Source: Gonocerus acuteangulatus
Lineage: Eukaryota; Arthropoda; Insecta; Hemiptera; Coreidae
Direction: 5' to 3'
Assembly: GCA_946811695.1 (NCBI GenBank)
Contig: OX328131.1
Coordinates: 13,880,017-13,944,016, forward strand
Length of the DNA stretch: 64,000 nucleotides
Shown here: in pieces, positions 24,590 to 35,745 of the stretch
How positions within the stretch are numbered: the first letter of the stretch is position 1
Layout of the letters: every line of letters starts with the position of its first letter
Notes under the pieces: generated by a model
What the model saw: the letters and a program-made list of their open reading frames with translations, nothing else
Told to the model about the DNA's origin: nothing
Databases searched by the model: none
Program-made: the position numbers and the translations under genes

Positions 24590-24738
24590 AAAAGAACCCA
24601 AAAAGAATTAGACGATAGCAATGCCTTGACACTTCTGATTTGCCGCAACAATTATAGAAATTTCCTACAAACTGGTTTTATTCGATTCCCCAGAGGAAAT
24701 AGCCCATTCAAGTTTATTTGAAAGCTTATAAATATTAC

Positions 24739-24815
24739 TTAACCCTCGGGAGCGCGCGCTCATTTCCTAACACGGGAACGCGCGATGTATCTGAGAGATA
24801 CAAGAGGGATTAATG
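24739..24815 (+). mobile_element. piggyBac-like end (long-spacer type)
   Basis: TTAA at 24739-24742 followed by CCCTCGGGAGCGCGCG. A palindrome GTATCT-GAG-AGATAC lies at 24787-24801, 44 bp after the first C. The opposite terminus was not recognised. Confidence 0.4.
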
Positions 24816-25127
24816 TCCAGTAAATACCTACTAATCCATTAAAATCGTTTATATTGTTCTAACATAATATTTTTTTTTTCAATTTTAATAATGCTTAGTA
24901 ATAATAGTCGTTACGGGTCTCTGAAAACAAATCAATAAATAAATAATGGAATATATCGCATTGGATGAATTATAAAAGTTTAATTTAGCTAAATTATTAA
25001 AATATTCTTATAATTATTGTAAGGATAACCAATGAAGTCTTTTTGTATTTAATTTATAATTATGAAACATACAATAAGCTAATAAACAATCTCTTATATT
25101 GAATTAAATTATTACATATTTGGAAAG

Positions 25128-25200
25128 TATACTGCTATATAAAAACATACTGCTATATAAAAACAGACTGCTTTATGAAAACATACTGATATATAAAAAA
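25128..25200. repeat. 18-bp minisatellite, four units
   Basis: ACTGCTATAT and variants recur at 25131, 25149, 25167 and 25185, each unit 18 bp, with mild divergence. Confidence 0.8.
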
Positions 25201-25668
25201 TGTAACTGTTATGGTGAATATACTAAAAATAAGTCAAATCAGTAAAACATACAAAGATTAAAAGAATAATAGAACTATATAAAAATAATAATTCAAAATA
25301 AGGTTTTCTGAAATAAAAAAAATCGATAGTATGAAGCTTGACTTTCGGGCAGCCAAAATTATCATTGGTACCTTTAATAACCAACTTTGAGTGTCTTACG
25401 CTAGTCCCAGAGAGGCGGATGCTATAGAGGTATCTCATTCATGACCATAAACAAACTATGGATTTACTGTTTTTATAACAATGATGAAGACGCCTGTTTT
25501 GCTCTATTAATTAAGGGCCGCGTTAGGCTTTGAATTCCGGCTCCAACGCTCAAACAACGACACTTCAAGATAAATGTTTCATTGCGCGCCCGATATGTGA
25601 CAAATTCGATCTCTCCAGAATATGAGCAAATATAATTATATATTCGAGTTAGGTCTGAGGTGTCTTAA

Positions 25669-26087
25669 CCCTAGAACGTCACCGTTCGTCAAAATGACGA
25701 ACAACTCTGTGATTTACAGTCGCCCCTCCCCTCCCCGTCTTCTATTCTCCTCCACAGCCCAGCTAAGCTACCTGTGGTCAATACTTGACGAGTCACCGAA
25801 AGAATTACATCCTTCATACCAGCCGTTCGGAAATTACATGAAATTATGTCAAAGAAAGTAGGTGAAAATTACGATAGTTTGGTGATTTAGGATCATTTAT
25901 TCTTTTATTTTTTACGGTGTATGTGACTTTTCTTGTATTTATATTTTAATTTTTTCATGAAAATCTGTGAATTTACAAAGTTTTGGAATGTTATACTAAT
26001 TTTCATCATTATATTAATCAGTTTTGAAGAGTATATAATATGAAAGAATACTTAATATTAAAGAATATCTCATAAGATGAGTTTTAA

Positions 26088-26149
<62 letters not shown>

Positions 26150-26224
26150 AAATTGAGTTCGTCAGAATGACGAATACTTGGTTGAATGGGGTAGGCCGAG
26201 GAAGGTTGGCCTAATGTTCTAGGG
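25669..26224. mobile_element. Complete piggyBac-like MITE, 556 bp
   Basis: Flanked by TTAA at 25665-25668 and 26225-26228, with 9-bp terminal inverted repeats CCCTAGAAC and GTTCTAGGG. Each end carries a subterminal palindrome with identical arms: TTCGTCA-AAA-TGACGAA at 25685-25701, 16 bp from the left end, and TTCGTCA-GAA-TGACGAA at 26158-26174, 50 bp from the right end. A (TA)n tract fills 26089-26148. There is no transposase. TTAA plus CCC termini are characteristic of piggyBac. Confidence 0.85.
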
Positions 26225-26228
26225 TTAA

Positions 26229-26920
26229 AATTTCGAATATATACTGAAAAAGACACTAGGAAAACATCCTACGATATAGTTCGAGTCAGTAATTTTTTTT
26301 TATTCATTTTTTTTTTTAAGAAACTCACCCATACCTCTAAAATTAATTGAAATGAATAAATTCATTTTTATTGAATGAATAAAACATGATTTTTTCCTTA
26401 TTATTTTAGTATAATAGAAGAAAATGGATTGTTTTCCAAGATCTTGCCCTATTTCCAAATGTGGTGTTCTCCGCCCTCGATGAGGATTCATTTTGCTAAA
26501 AGCCTCATTTCAGAGTACCGAGGACAAACCAAATTTATTATTTCCCCGTAGAAAAAATAAAATAAAAATATTATACAATATGTGTTCGAGTCGAATGGAG
26601 CCAAGAGTCTGAACAAATCCCGACGGATGTTAAAGAGCGAAGGATTAGAAAGACGGATGGAATTACTCTAAAGGAGGAAGCTTGAAACTTGTTCGAGATC
26701 CTTTACCACAAAAAGTTACAGAAAGAAAAAAGCGGGGAAGAAGAAAAAAAAAATAAAAATAAAGTAAAAAAGACCGCCCCGTTATAAAGAGTGATTGTAG
26801 TGAAGGCTTGCCAAGCAGGGATTCTTGCCAGCAGTTTTTGTCTGTCTTAGCCAATTCGGGTATCTTCGGCTATTATCGTATCGAATGCATTTAGTTCATT
26901 GGTTTATGCAGTAGTGGAGA
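26229..26920. other. Unassigned stretch
   Basis: AT-rich with poly-T tracts. Short frames have no recognised motifs. Confidence 0.35.
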
Positions 26921-27100
26921 AGCGGTGAGTGATAAGGTGAAATGAGCGGAAAAAAATATATTTTTTCCTGAACTAAGTGATCTATTTTAGTTTATGTTTA
27001 AGGTTATTATGACTCATTTTTACAGATTATATCACGATTTCAGGGGGGGGGGGGAGCCTGCATCCTTCTCACCCTCTTCTATATACGCACATGAAGCAAC
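26921..27100 (-). mobile_element. Fragment of the CATGGGCGTATATA MITE family
   Basis: The right part (G-run at 27042-27055, then CTATATACGCACATG) and the internal GATCACTTAGTT block, read on the reverse strand, match the element at 42499-42741. Truncated and diverged. Confidence 0.5.
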
Positions 27101-27109
27101 CTCTCATTA

Positions 27110-27530
27110 GAGACACATCGGATTAGCCAAAATACCTCGCTTAAATATATTACATCAGCTGAAATGACTCACATAAGCTTAGGGACGTCCTATCAGCTGA
27201 AATAACTCTCAGCAGATGAAAAATCTCCTATCAGCTGAAAGAAAAGCACAATCTCTCATCAGTTGAAACACATCCGATTAGCCAAAATACCTCGCTGAAA
27301 TAGCTGATCTCAGATGAAATGACTCACATAAGCTTAGGGACGTCCTATCAGCTAAAATAACGCTCAGCAGCTGAAAAATCCTATCAGCTGAAAAAAAAGA
27401 ACAACAGCTGAGCAACCTCTCATCAGTTGAAACGCATCCGATTATCTAGAATAACTCGCTGAAATAGCTCATATAAGATGAAATAACTCCCAGATTCTGA
27501 AATATCTCCTGAACGACCTCCTAACAGCTG
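27110..27530. repeat. CAGCTG-rich tandem region, ~155-bp units
   Basis: The landmark GATTAGCCAAAATACCTCGCT occurs at 27121 and 27276, with a variant at 27440: about 2.7 units of 155-164 bp. Units carry many copies of ATCAGCTGAAA, giving at least six perfect CAGCTG palindromes in about 420 bp. No coding potential. Confidence 0.75.
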
Positions 27531-28310
27531 AAACTCCCATCCATTTCGAAAAGTGCAAATTAATGTTCATGTAACGATGTGACCCGCGCCTTTTTTATGT
27601 CGATAAAAGGGTGGTCTCGAGAAGCTTTAATGTGTACACGAGTAAGTGATTTGTAATGAGATGAGCTTAACGCCCCTCCCTCTGCCAGCAGTGAGTAGGA
27701 ACTTGCAGATCGGGGGAGAGAGAAGTTAGTTTCAAGCACTGGGAGTTGGTCCAGCTCTCTGTTTACTCACTCTAGACGACTTAGCCTAAAAGGAACAAAC
27801 CAGTCCCTTTCAACTCCTAAAACACTACTGCTCTATCTAGCCCGCCTTTTTTTTTTTTTTTTTTTTTTGGCGGGAAGAGTCATATGGCGAGGGGAGGTTG
27901 AACATATGGTTCTTCATGGTTTCTATCTTACATATTCTGGATGACGATTCCTCCTAGTTATTGACTTATTTATATGATTTTTATTTATTTATTTAAGAAC
28001 ATTTCTAACTAGGACGACTTGCTCAATACATGAATACATAGATTAAATTGCTAGAACATGTAAAAATTACGATAAATGTAGAAAACAAAGGTTGTTAAAA
28101 AAAATCCAAGAATGTGAAACATTGAAAAAAGAAACAACTTGCAAAATAATCCACTTAATATAAGCTACAGGATTCGAGGAACAAAAAGGAAGAAAATTAG
28201 TAGTAAGTATGAAGAGGGAGGAAAAATGTTTAGAATTTTATTAAAAAAAAATAAAAAAATAAAAAAAGTAAATAGTAACCCTAACGAAAAATATAATAAT
28301 AAGAAAAAGT
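27531..28310. other. Unassigned stretch
   Basis: Contains a T-run at 27847-27868 and A-rich sequence. No gene recognised. Confidence 0.35.
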
Positions 28311-28457
28311 GGGGTCTCCCGTGGTCTAATGGCTAGCGCGCTGGATTCATAAGCGGGAGATGGTGGGTTCGATTCCCACCTCCGGCAGGATTTTTCTCAG
28401 GAATCACTGGGAAAATTCCTCGCTGCACACCATGGATGTCGGCGCTAATGACCTAGA

Positions 28458-28520
<63 letters not shown>
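28311..28520 (+). mobile_element. tRNA-derived SINE (family 1), long poly-A
   Basis: Complete head from GGGGTCTCCCGTGG with A-box-like TGGTCTAATGG and B box GGTTCGATTCC (28366-28376). A body follows containing a short stem (ATTTTTCTC...GGGAAAATTCC), then GGATGTCGGCGCTAATGACC, then about 60 A. The 5' half resembles tRNA-Glu. No target duplication is obvious. Confidence 0.85.
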
Positions 28521-28522
<2 letters not shown>

Positions 28523-30214
28523 CAACAAATAGGTTCTCATGAGGATTAATCTAGAGAAACGAAAAGATTTTTATTCAGAAGCCAACTATTATTAATAATA
28601 AAAATTGCAAATTAAGGAAATTTTAACGTTAATAATAAATAAGGCAGGCACTTTTAAGAGGGTTAAAATGTAAATTTAAAAAAAAAAAATAAAAGTACTT
28701 AAGTGCTTTATTCACGCTTCGATTTAAACAGCGTCTTCAATAAACAAATTTGAAAATAATTGCAAAAGGGCAGACACTTTTGTGGGGTTTAATTATCAGG
28801 AAACGTAAAAATAAATGTTGCCTATGATAGACTGCAATACACTGCGCGTAACCGTAAGAGTGAATGAGAGTTGTGGTCCGCGCAGTTGTGGTTATTCTCA
28901 GCGCTCTCATTAGTTCTTGCTCATATGAACTTGTACAGCTGTCCCGGTTTAAATGGCAGCGTGTATAAAACTCACATTTTATATGAGAATAAAAACAATT
29001 ACGTTCTGTTTTTTTTTTACGTGTTATACCCCTTAAAAGTGTCTGCCATATTTATTATTCATTGTAAAATTGTCTTAATTTTACATTAAAGATAGTTGGC
29101 TTCTGATTAAAACTCTATTTTTAGGAAATATTTTTTTGCACCTTTCCCCTGTGCGCAGTACCTGGTGCACCAAGGTATGTCCAGGAAACACATATTTACC
29201 TTCTTATCTACCCAAGAGGTATATTATAGCAAAATTTCAAGGTGCATGAAGCACTTCATGAACCGTGAGGTTACTGCCTCTCGGACTAAAATTTCTTTTC
29301 AAGGAAGCAAAAATAAGAGCAGATAAGGACAAATTAATGATTCAACACCGAAATAACCCTCTATTTCTAATGGATCGATTCAGTTCGTTTTGCAACACAT
29401 TTTTATTTTTAGCTAAGTTTTGTAGCAAAACGTTTTCTACCCCTATCGGGACTCGAAATCTTAGAAGCGAAGTGCCCATAGGGGCAACATTCGTTTAATT
29501 AAAAAAGTTATACCATTATCTAAATAACAAAACCTCAGGATTAATCAAATTTCTATCAAGTTCTTACGGGAATAAAAAATTCTTGTCAATTAACATGATA
29601 TGGTAAAAGTATCGGAGGTTTTAATAATAAGAATTTTACCTGCGGATGTTATGGCCGGATTTGCCAATTAAAACTCGAAAGAATTGCGAACAAAAGTTTG
29701 ATGAGAGGAAGAAAAATAAATTTGTTAGCTTGGCCAATGAAATCCCGGTAATTGGGTGCTTCGACCAATCAGTAATTAGCTTTTTAATCAACCCTCCCCC
29801 CCCCCAATGGTGTCCCCAATCAATACTCTATATAAATTACTATGAATTATTGACATCTCTTCCATAAATCCTTCTTAAATTAAGAGATCCTTATTTATAA
29901 TGAAAATTTTTCTTCCTTAATAATGAACCCTCAGCCGCATGATGACGAAGGAATTTTCTTGAAATTAAGCTGTAGGCAATTTTTTCCCTTACCCTTCTTG
30001 GATAAATATTTTAGAACTTCAAGAATAAGTATTAACACGTTTGCTTCGGCGCGAAATTTCAGTGGTGAATAGTAGGGTCGGTGCAGGACACATGTGTCCC
30101 GTAAACATCTGTACAAATACACATATACATCTCACAAGTCAAAACAAAATTTCTGAAGGTTATTGTTTAAAATTTTTGTTCCTGAAGGTTATATGATACC
30201 TATTTTGAGGCAGG
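28521..30214. other. Unassigned stretch
   Basis: No recognisable gene over 1.7 kb. A short C-run lies at 29803-29812. Local frames (29265-29498, 29646-29867) lack recognisable motifs. Confidence 0.35.
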
Positions 30215-30572
30215 AGTAGGATTATTTATTTATTCATTCATTTCGAGAGCTTCGCAACAAGGGTGATCTGCTCTATTGAATAACAAAGAATAAAAACAAT
30301 AAAAATGAAATAAAAGAAAAAAAAAAAATTTGATTATAATAATAATTGGTCTAATAATATGGTGACCAGCCGAAAAAATAAAATAAAATAAAATAAATAA
30401 TAAAAAGAAAAGCAAGAATAAATAAATTAAATAAATAAATAAAGGAATAAGGAACATAAATTAAAATAATAATGACAATAAATAAAATATATAAAGGAAT
30501 GAATAGGTTAACAATTATTGTAAGATCAGAAATTTTGTAGGGAATTAAGATCGTGGGTCATTTGTAATATTA
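30215..30572 (-). mobile_element. LINE 3' UTR (reverse strand)
   Basis: Lies downstream, on the reverse strand, of the LINE C-terminal frame at 30573-30760. It is A/T-rich with TTATTTATTCATTCATT at its distal end (30224-30242). A CGAGCTTCGCAACGA-type block near 51313-51327 resembles 30243-30260, suggesting related LINE tails. Confidence 0.5.
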
Positions 30573-30760
30573 CTATATTTTATTGTATGTATTCGTGGTC
30601 ATTAAGTATGTGAGTATGGTATCAATATATGGGCTCTTTTCTGCTAACAGCTCGCTAAGGTCATGAGGTGCCTGTAGGTTGCCTCTTTTCATGCAGTCTG
30701 TTAGTAGGTGTTTCACTGTTAAAGGAACGTTGCACATATCGCATCTAGGCTTGTCTTGTA
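30573..30760 (-). pseudogene. LINE ORF2 C-terminal fragment
   Basis: Reading leftward to a TAG at 30573-30575, the frame has the motif C-D-M-C, then PLTVKHLL, two residues and Cys: a C-x2-C...H...C C-terminal knuckle of non-LTR retrotransposons. An approximately 45-residue tail ends TNTYNKI. The 50866-50968 copy encodes an almost identical end (TKTYNKI). The upstream part is missing, so the copy is 5'-truncated. Confidence 0.6.
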
Positions 30761-31520
30761 AGGTGTAGGATTAGATAACAAACAAATGAGTACTTGATAA
30801 TGACACATAAAAACCTACTAAAAACCTCACACATATTCTCAAACTTTACAAATATTATAAACAGAAATCGTAAGTATCAATGAAAAAAAAAAAAAAAAAA
30901 AAATAGATTAAACAAGTTTCAGCTTTCACAAGCCGTAACGAATAAGTGAAACAAAGCAAAAATTATAATTCAAATATTTTTGTTTAAAAAAACCTCACTT
31001 AATTATTCGATTGGGCTTCATGGTCCATATTAAAGCAATTTCGGTGGTAACCCGGATTCCCTTCACAATCTGGACAAAACGTATAGACGTTTGAAACTTT
31101 TTTACCATGCTGGGTACGGGACAATGGTGTCCCGCGTGCCGATTTTCTTTGATTAGTGTATGTTACGTTATGTATGTGTCCCATACATTCTAATGATTGG
31201 TTTAAATCCTGTGCATAAAATGGACTATGAGTATTTTGTTTTTGTTTTTGGTAAGTTACACCCATCGTAAGTTAAGGGAGTTGGGCTATTGTGGCCACCG
31301 TACCTCAGTGGAAGCCAACGTGTTAAATTATAAAATAATTCTTGGAATTTTTAACCATGCTTCTTGTTTTGAACTTTGTTCGGAAAGTGTAGCCACATGG
31401 ACTGTTGATAATTTAAATGATGTGACCAGAAATATTTATAACCACCTGAGGATTTGTCAGGGAGCATGAAACACGTGGAGCATTTCATAAAGGGTTTGTA
31501 GCTAATGTATTGGTTTGTTT
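30761..31520. other. Unassigned stretch
   Basis: An A-run lies at 30882-30903. The reverse frame 30999-31265 has scattered Cys/His (YTFCPDCEGNPGYHRNCF). This resembles a zinc-knuckle at the C-terminus of DDE transposases such as piggyBac-type elements, but I cannot place it confidently. Confidence 0.3.
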
Positions 31521-31763
31521 TAGCGCGTTTGTCCCCTCCTTCAGAAAGGATGAAACCCGCTTATGATATCGACTCCATGACACAATCCGCAAGTGCCGAG
31601 TAGAACATTTCACGTTTCAAAACCCATAGATCACGAAAGAAAGTGTACAAATACATATTTGAGAGACATAAGTATTTTATTGAGCTTGTGAGAGTGCGAA
31701 CAGCGAAATCCTGTCATCTTGCTTCTTTTTGACGTTTTATTTCTCATTTTTTGAAGTCGCACT

Positions 31764-31800
<37 letters not shown>

Positions 31801-32356
31801 GGCGCATCAACTGTTTGGCTATTAGCGCCGGGCTATCTATAGGTCGCCACCCTATTATAATGCCAACAGCACGTGGTCGGTCACCCATTCAGGTACTGAC
31901 CACGCCCGACGTTGCTTAACTTCGGTGATCTTCGGGAACCGGTGCATACAACGTGGCTACGGCCGTTGGCAAGTCGCACTAGTATTTATAAAATGACGCA
32001 ACTCAAAAATTCGGTGTTTCTCAGCTATGACTATGAAAGACATTGTAAATATCTCTTTATCAACCTTTATAACTTTATGTACCTAGCTTCAGAGCTTGTA
32101 CACCAGCGGGTAGCTTGTGTCATTCTTCCTGTCTTAATGCTATGCCCCTACATAGGCAAGAGTGACACATTTTCAGGCGATTTTTTTTTTTTTTTTTTTT
32201 TTTTTTTTAGTTGTGTCACTTTAGAAATAACACTGCTATGTGTTTAAACTTTTCAAGAGAGATTAAGACTTAGTTTATTTTCTAATGCTTTCCAATTTTC
32301 ACAGGGGAAAAGAACGAAAATACGCTTGGATGACCTAGTACCTGCGATCCGAACGG
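31521..32356 (-). mobile_element. Element with family A termini but a different interior (family D)
   Basis: The 3' end (TTAGCGCG at 31521, hairpin-type arms, AAACCCGCTTATGA block to 31640) and the 5' end (CGCTTGGATGACCTAGTACC, corresponding to the family A 5' signature, up to 32356) are both in reverse orientation. The interior, instead of normal family A sequence, contains repeat D (31990-32185). A 5S-derived SINE interrupts it. Confidence 0.5.
31766..31970 (-). mobile_element. 5S-rRNA-derived SINE (SINE3-type), complete
   Basis: On the reverse strand a full 5S-like head begins GCCAACGGCCGTAGCC at 31970, runs through the internal control region and ends GTGCTGTTGGC. A short body follows (GGGTGGCGACCTATAGATAG), then the tail GGCGCTAATAGCC...GATGCGCCGT, then poly-A. 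A 12-bp target duplication AAGTCGCACTAG flanks it at 31754-31765 and 31971-31982. It is a retroposon, not a 5S gene. Confidence 0.9.
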
Positions 32357-33296
32357 TTTTTTTGTACCGAACTTTAGATATCAGTGATTTTAGTAATAGG
32401 TTGTTAGGGGAAAAAACTACTATTTTGGTTCTCTTTGAGAGGAAAATATAACCGTTTATGAATTTTCTGAGTTCTTCTGGTAATATCCACTTCTGAAAAG
32501 GAAAGCTTTTTGACATAACACATGGACGATATATATCAGTACTTTTGTCAATTTTCCCTTTCTTTCCCGGCGACTCATATAAAATTTTCCGGTAGATTCG
32601 CTTCGAATGAACTCTTGAGAGAGAGAGAGTTATCCAAGCGCTCGCGCCGGCTCTATTGACGCGAACGAGCTTAGTTTGGGAAAAAGTTTTTCTTTGGAGG
32701 AAAATTTCCTTTTGTTGTCGGGCGTAGGTCGGGCTGAATGGGAACAATGGCCGATGTTTGAAACAATGTGTGCCCATCTGATGGAACTCCCCGCCCGTCC
32801 TTCCAACTTGGCCAATTCAAAACCGCGCTAAATGTATAACAGCAAACCTCCTCCTGGGATTGGGTATTTAATCCGAGGAGCTAATTAAAACAAGCTGCTA
32901 GGGGCTTATTGAAAAGTCAGTCTAAATTCTGGGCACTCAACGCCTACGTACCCGGGCAAAATCGTCTCACACCTTCACCTACAATCTGATATATTTTGCA
33001 CTCTTTCTCCCTCTAATGTCTATTTTTGTGATTTGGAGTACGACTGAGAAAGATTTAATTATTCTAATAAAGAATAATGAACTTAATAAAGATTTCAACA
33101 CTTTCCGAAAGCTATTTAGGTATTTATGTTGCAGTCGTGAAAGAATTTATTAAAAAAACCTTGAAAACTTCATCTATCCTATCTACTAGATTACGAAACT
33201 TACCCCCAGTTAAAAGTATGCATAGGTATTCCTGCCTACCACTTGGGGGTATTTAATGAAGTGTTTTGAGCTGTGCGCTATTTAAACGTATATTTT
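32357..33296. other. Unassigned stretch
   Basis: A reverse frame of 174 codons (32253-32777), rich in Lys/Arg/Ser, overlaps the 5' end of the family D element and has no recognisable domain. I do not call it a gene. Confidence 0.35.

Positions 33297-33356
<60 letters not shown>
33297..33356. repeat. (TA)n microsatellite
   Basis: About 30 TA dinucleotides. The flanks are not clearly family A. Confidence 0.95.
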
Positions 33357-33358
<2 letters not shown>

Positions 33359-35269
33359 CTTTATTGATTATTACATCCTGTATATAAATACATCTGGTAA
33401 TATGATGAATGATACAATATGGAGGTTCTGTGCTCAAGGCCTTCCAACTTCATCCTCGATTAGCGCCAGAAAGACTCTCAGATGACGTTGAAAGGTGCCT
33501 ACTCAAGCTCCCTTCTGCTCCGACCAGTGGCCGGAGTCGAAGAGAGATCGGTGAGCCACAAACGTATATTAAAAAAAAAAAAAATAAAAAAAAAAATAAA
33601 AAAAAAATAAAATAAAAAAAAAATGTTTTTAATAGAAAAGCTATAACAATGTAATAACAAAGTTATTCAAGTAAAAAATATTTTAAGCCCAAAATTAATT
33701 CAAGGTAAAGAAAAATAAATAATGATTGTTAACAAAACAAAACTCAATATTATAAAATACGACAACAAACATTGATGCTGTGAACCTGGTCCTGACAAGA
33801 ATACAAGATTTTCCTCTGCCCACGTTAAAAAATATCAACGATTCAATGGGCTATTTGTAATGAACATTAATTCATCTGTCCAATATGGAAGAGTGTTATT
33901 CTCAACTCCCGCAATTGACATTTGTGCACTACTGCCACTTTCAATTGTACATATCAATTGAAGGGGTTGTGGCAAAATAGTGCCAAGCAACATTTTTTAT
34001 AAAACTTAACTGTAGCTGTTATATATTGGATATTTCGTGGGACTATCAGTCTTTTTGTCTTTATGATAGTGCCATAACGTTGTAATTAATGGGCCCTTAT
34101 TTGATCGGGTTGCAACATTGATTAGATTTACCAAAATCCATTAAAATTATGTACCGGCAGATATTCAATAGGCTAAAACTGCATTTTTAATAAACTCAAG
34201 CGGATATAAGAGTGACTAGAGAGCAGAAACCGTACCAGTAGATTAAAAAAAAAAATACAGCTTTCACCACCGAAACAAAGAAATAGCCTTGTCACAAAAG
34301 TGGCCATCGGGCCACAGGGCATGCACACGAATGGGTTTAAAGTTCCACTTGTTCTGAACGGGGTGGTTCGTATACCCTGTATGTTTTGTATGTAATTGAT
34401 GCTAAAAATATCATTTTTTTTCTAAAAATCGTCAAGTAACCAGATTATTTTTTTTTGGAGCATTTCAAATGGATTGACCCTATATATAAATTTATATTTA
34501 TTAATGTCCAAAAGTCCCATTGCAGAGTTAGCTAGTTGGTTTGTCATTTTTATTTTTTATTGTGTTTAGGAGTTTCTTACTTAGGGTTGTAATCTTTTCA
34601 ATTAATTGTAACAATTAGATGTAGTAATTACAAGTAAACCAACTCTCCCGTTAGTGACAAATTATTATCTATCCGGCTTTGGTTTTCCTAATCTAATCTT
34701 GGATATGATCCTTGAAACGAGGATCCCCTAATGTGGAGAAGTTAATCCAGTGGTTTGAGTTAAGTCGTAAGGCTCGACATTCATAAGGCAGATATGCAAA
34801 TAGAGGCGTGGGAGGGTTTATCTCTCTCCGACGTGTGTGCGTATGTGTTTGTGTTTTTCATTGTCAGTGTGTCCGTGTGTGTGTGTCTGTTTCTGCTCTC
34901 TTGGAGGATATTTGTCTCTGCTCGGGCAGGCGGATGTTCCGAGGGTAAACACGCCTAATGAGTGTGGCAGGCCTTGCCGTATGGAAACGCACACAAAAGC
35001 GAAAGCACACACTAGTGCGTAACAGCAAACATAGCGTCGTTATGATACATCGTCTAGAGAATAGGGCTCCGTGTATCACCTTGGGGGATTCCATTGTTTT
35101 AGGATTCGGGGCACATGTTTATCTTTAGCATGTGTCATTAACTCTTCAAATTGCATCATTTTAATGAATTTAATATTGTGTTAAACTACGGGGATGAATA
35201 TCAGTGACAGAATCGTATACTGAAATTGAAAAAGTAATGTATGAAAGTATTTATTGCAAAGCATATACT
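33357..35269. other. Unassigned stretch
   Basis: A/AAAT-rich simple sequence lies at 33570-33625 and a GT-rich patch at 34830-34895. No supported gene or repeat over 1.9 kb. Confidence 0.35.
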
Positions 35270-35315
35270 TACTGATTTCTGGCTGCTACAGAGCGAACAG
35301 ACATATATATATATA

Positions 35316-35645
35316 TTCTCTCAAATTTTAGGAGGCTTGGGCTCTTAAAAGCAGTAATCATTCCTTCCTTTATTTACTAGGCCCGACACGTTTCGTGCAT
35401 ATTTTCGCACCTCTTCAGAGGCACTTCTTGCTAGGAAGTACTCTCGTCACGATGTACTCCCCTTTACGTTCTGGAGCCAGACTCCACGAGGGAGTACGTG
35501 GTGACGAGAGTACTTCCTAGCAAGAAGTGCCCCTGAAGAGGTGCGAAAATATACACGAAACATGTCGGGCCTAGTAAATAAAGTAGTGTGAAGGAAAGAA
35601 GGATTGCTATTTTTAAGACTCCAGGCCTCTTAAAATTTGAGAGAA
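35316..35645. mobile_element. 330-bp foldback MITE
   Basis: Near-complete palindrome. The left arm from TTCTCTCAAATTTTA is repeated inverted at the right end (TAAAATTTGAGAGAA), and the arms of about 140 bp include CTAGGCCCGACA, TTTTCGCACCTCTTCAG, GCACTTCTTGCTAGGAAGTA and CTCTCGTCAC. A central loop of about 40 nt lies near 35455-35490. It is inserted in a TA tract, so a TA target duplication would be invisible. Confidence 0.75.
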
Positions 35646-35677
35646 CATTTATATATATATTTTGGGCCATTTGCAAA

Positions 35678-35741
<64 letters not shown>

Positions 35742-35745
<4 letters not shown>

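Noticed and set aside
28311..28385. Functional tRNA gene
   Set aside because: No consistent cloverleaf with a matched acceptor stem, and the head continues into a repeated body and poly-A present in several copies.
30999..31265. Cys/His-containing reverse frame as a zinc-finger gene
   Set aside because: Only a short CxxC...HxxxC pattern is visible; at most a transposase C-terminal remnant, too weak to call.
31766..31970. Functional 5S rRNA gene
   Set aside because: It has a non-5S body and poly-A tail after the head and a 12-bp target duplication, so it is a retroposed SINE.
32253..32777. 174-codon reverse-strand frame as a gene
   Set aside because: No recognisable domain or splice context; it overlaps the end of a family D element. 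A protein search and transcript data would be decisive.
34810..35100. Coding potential in overlapping frames near a GT-rich patch
   Set aside because: Frames on both strands reflect GT/CA simple sequence; no motif or conservation evidence.
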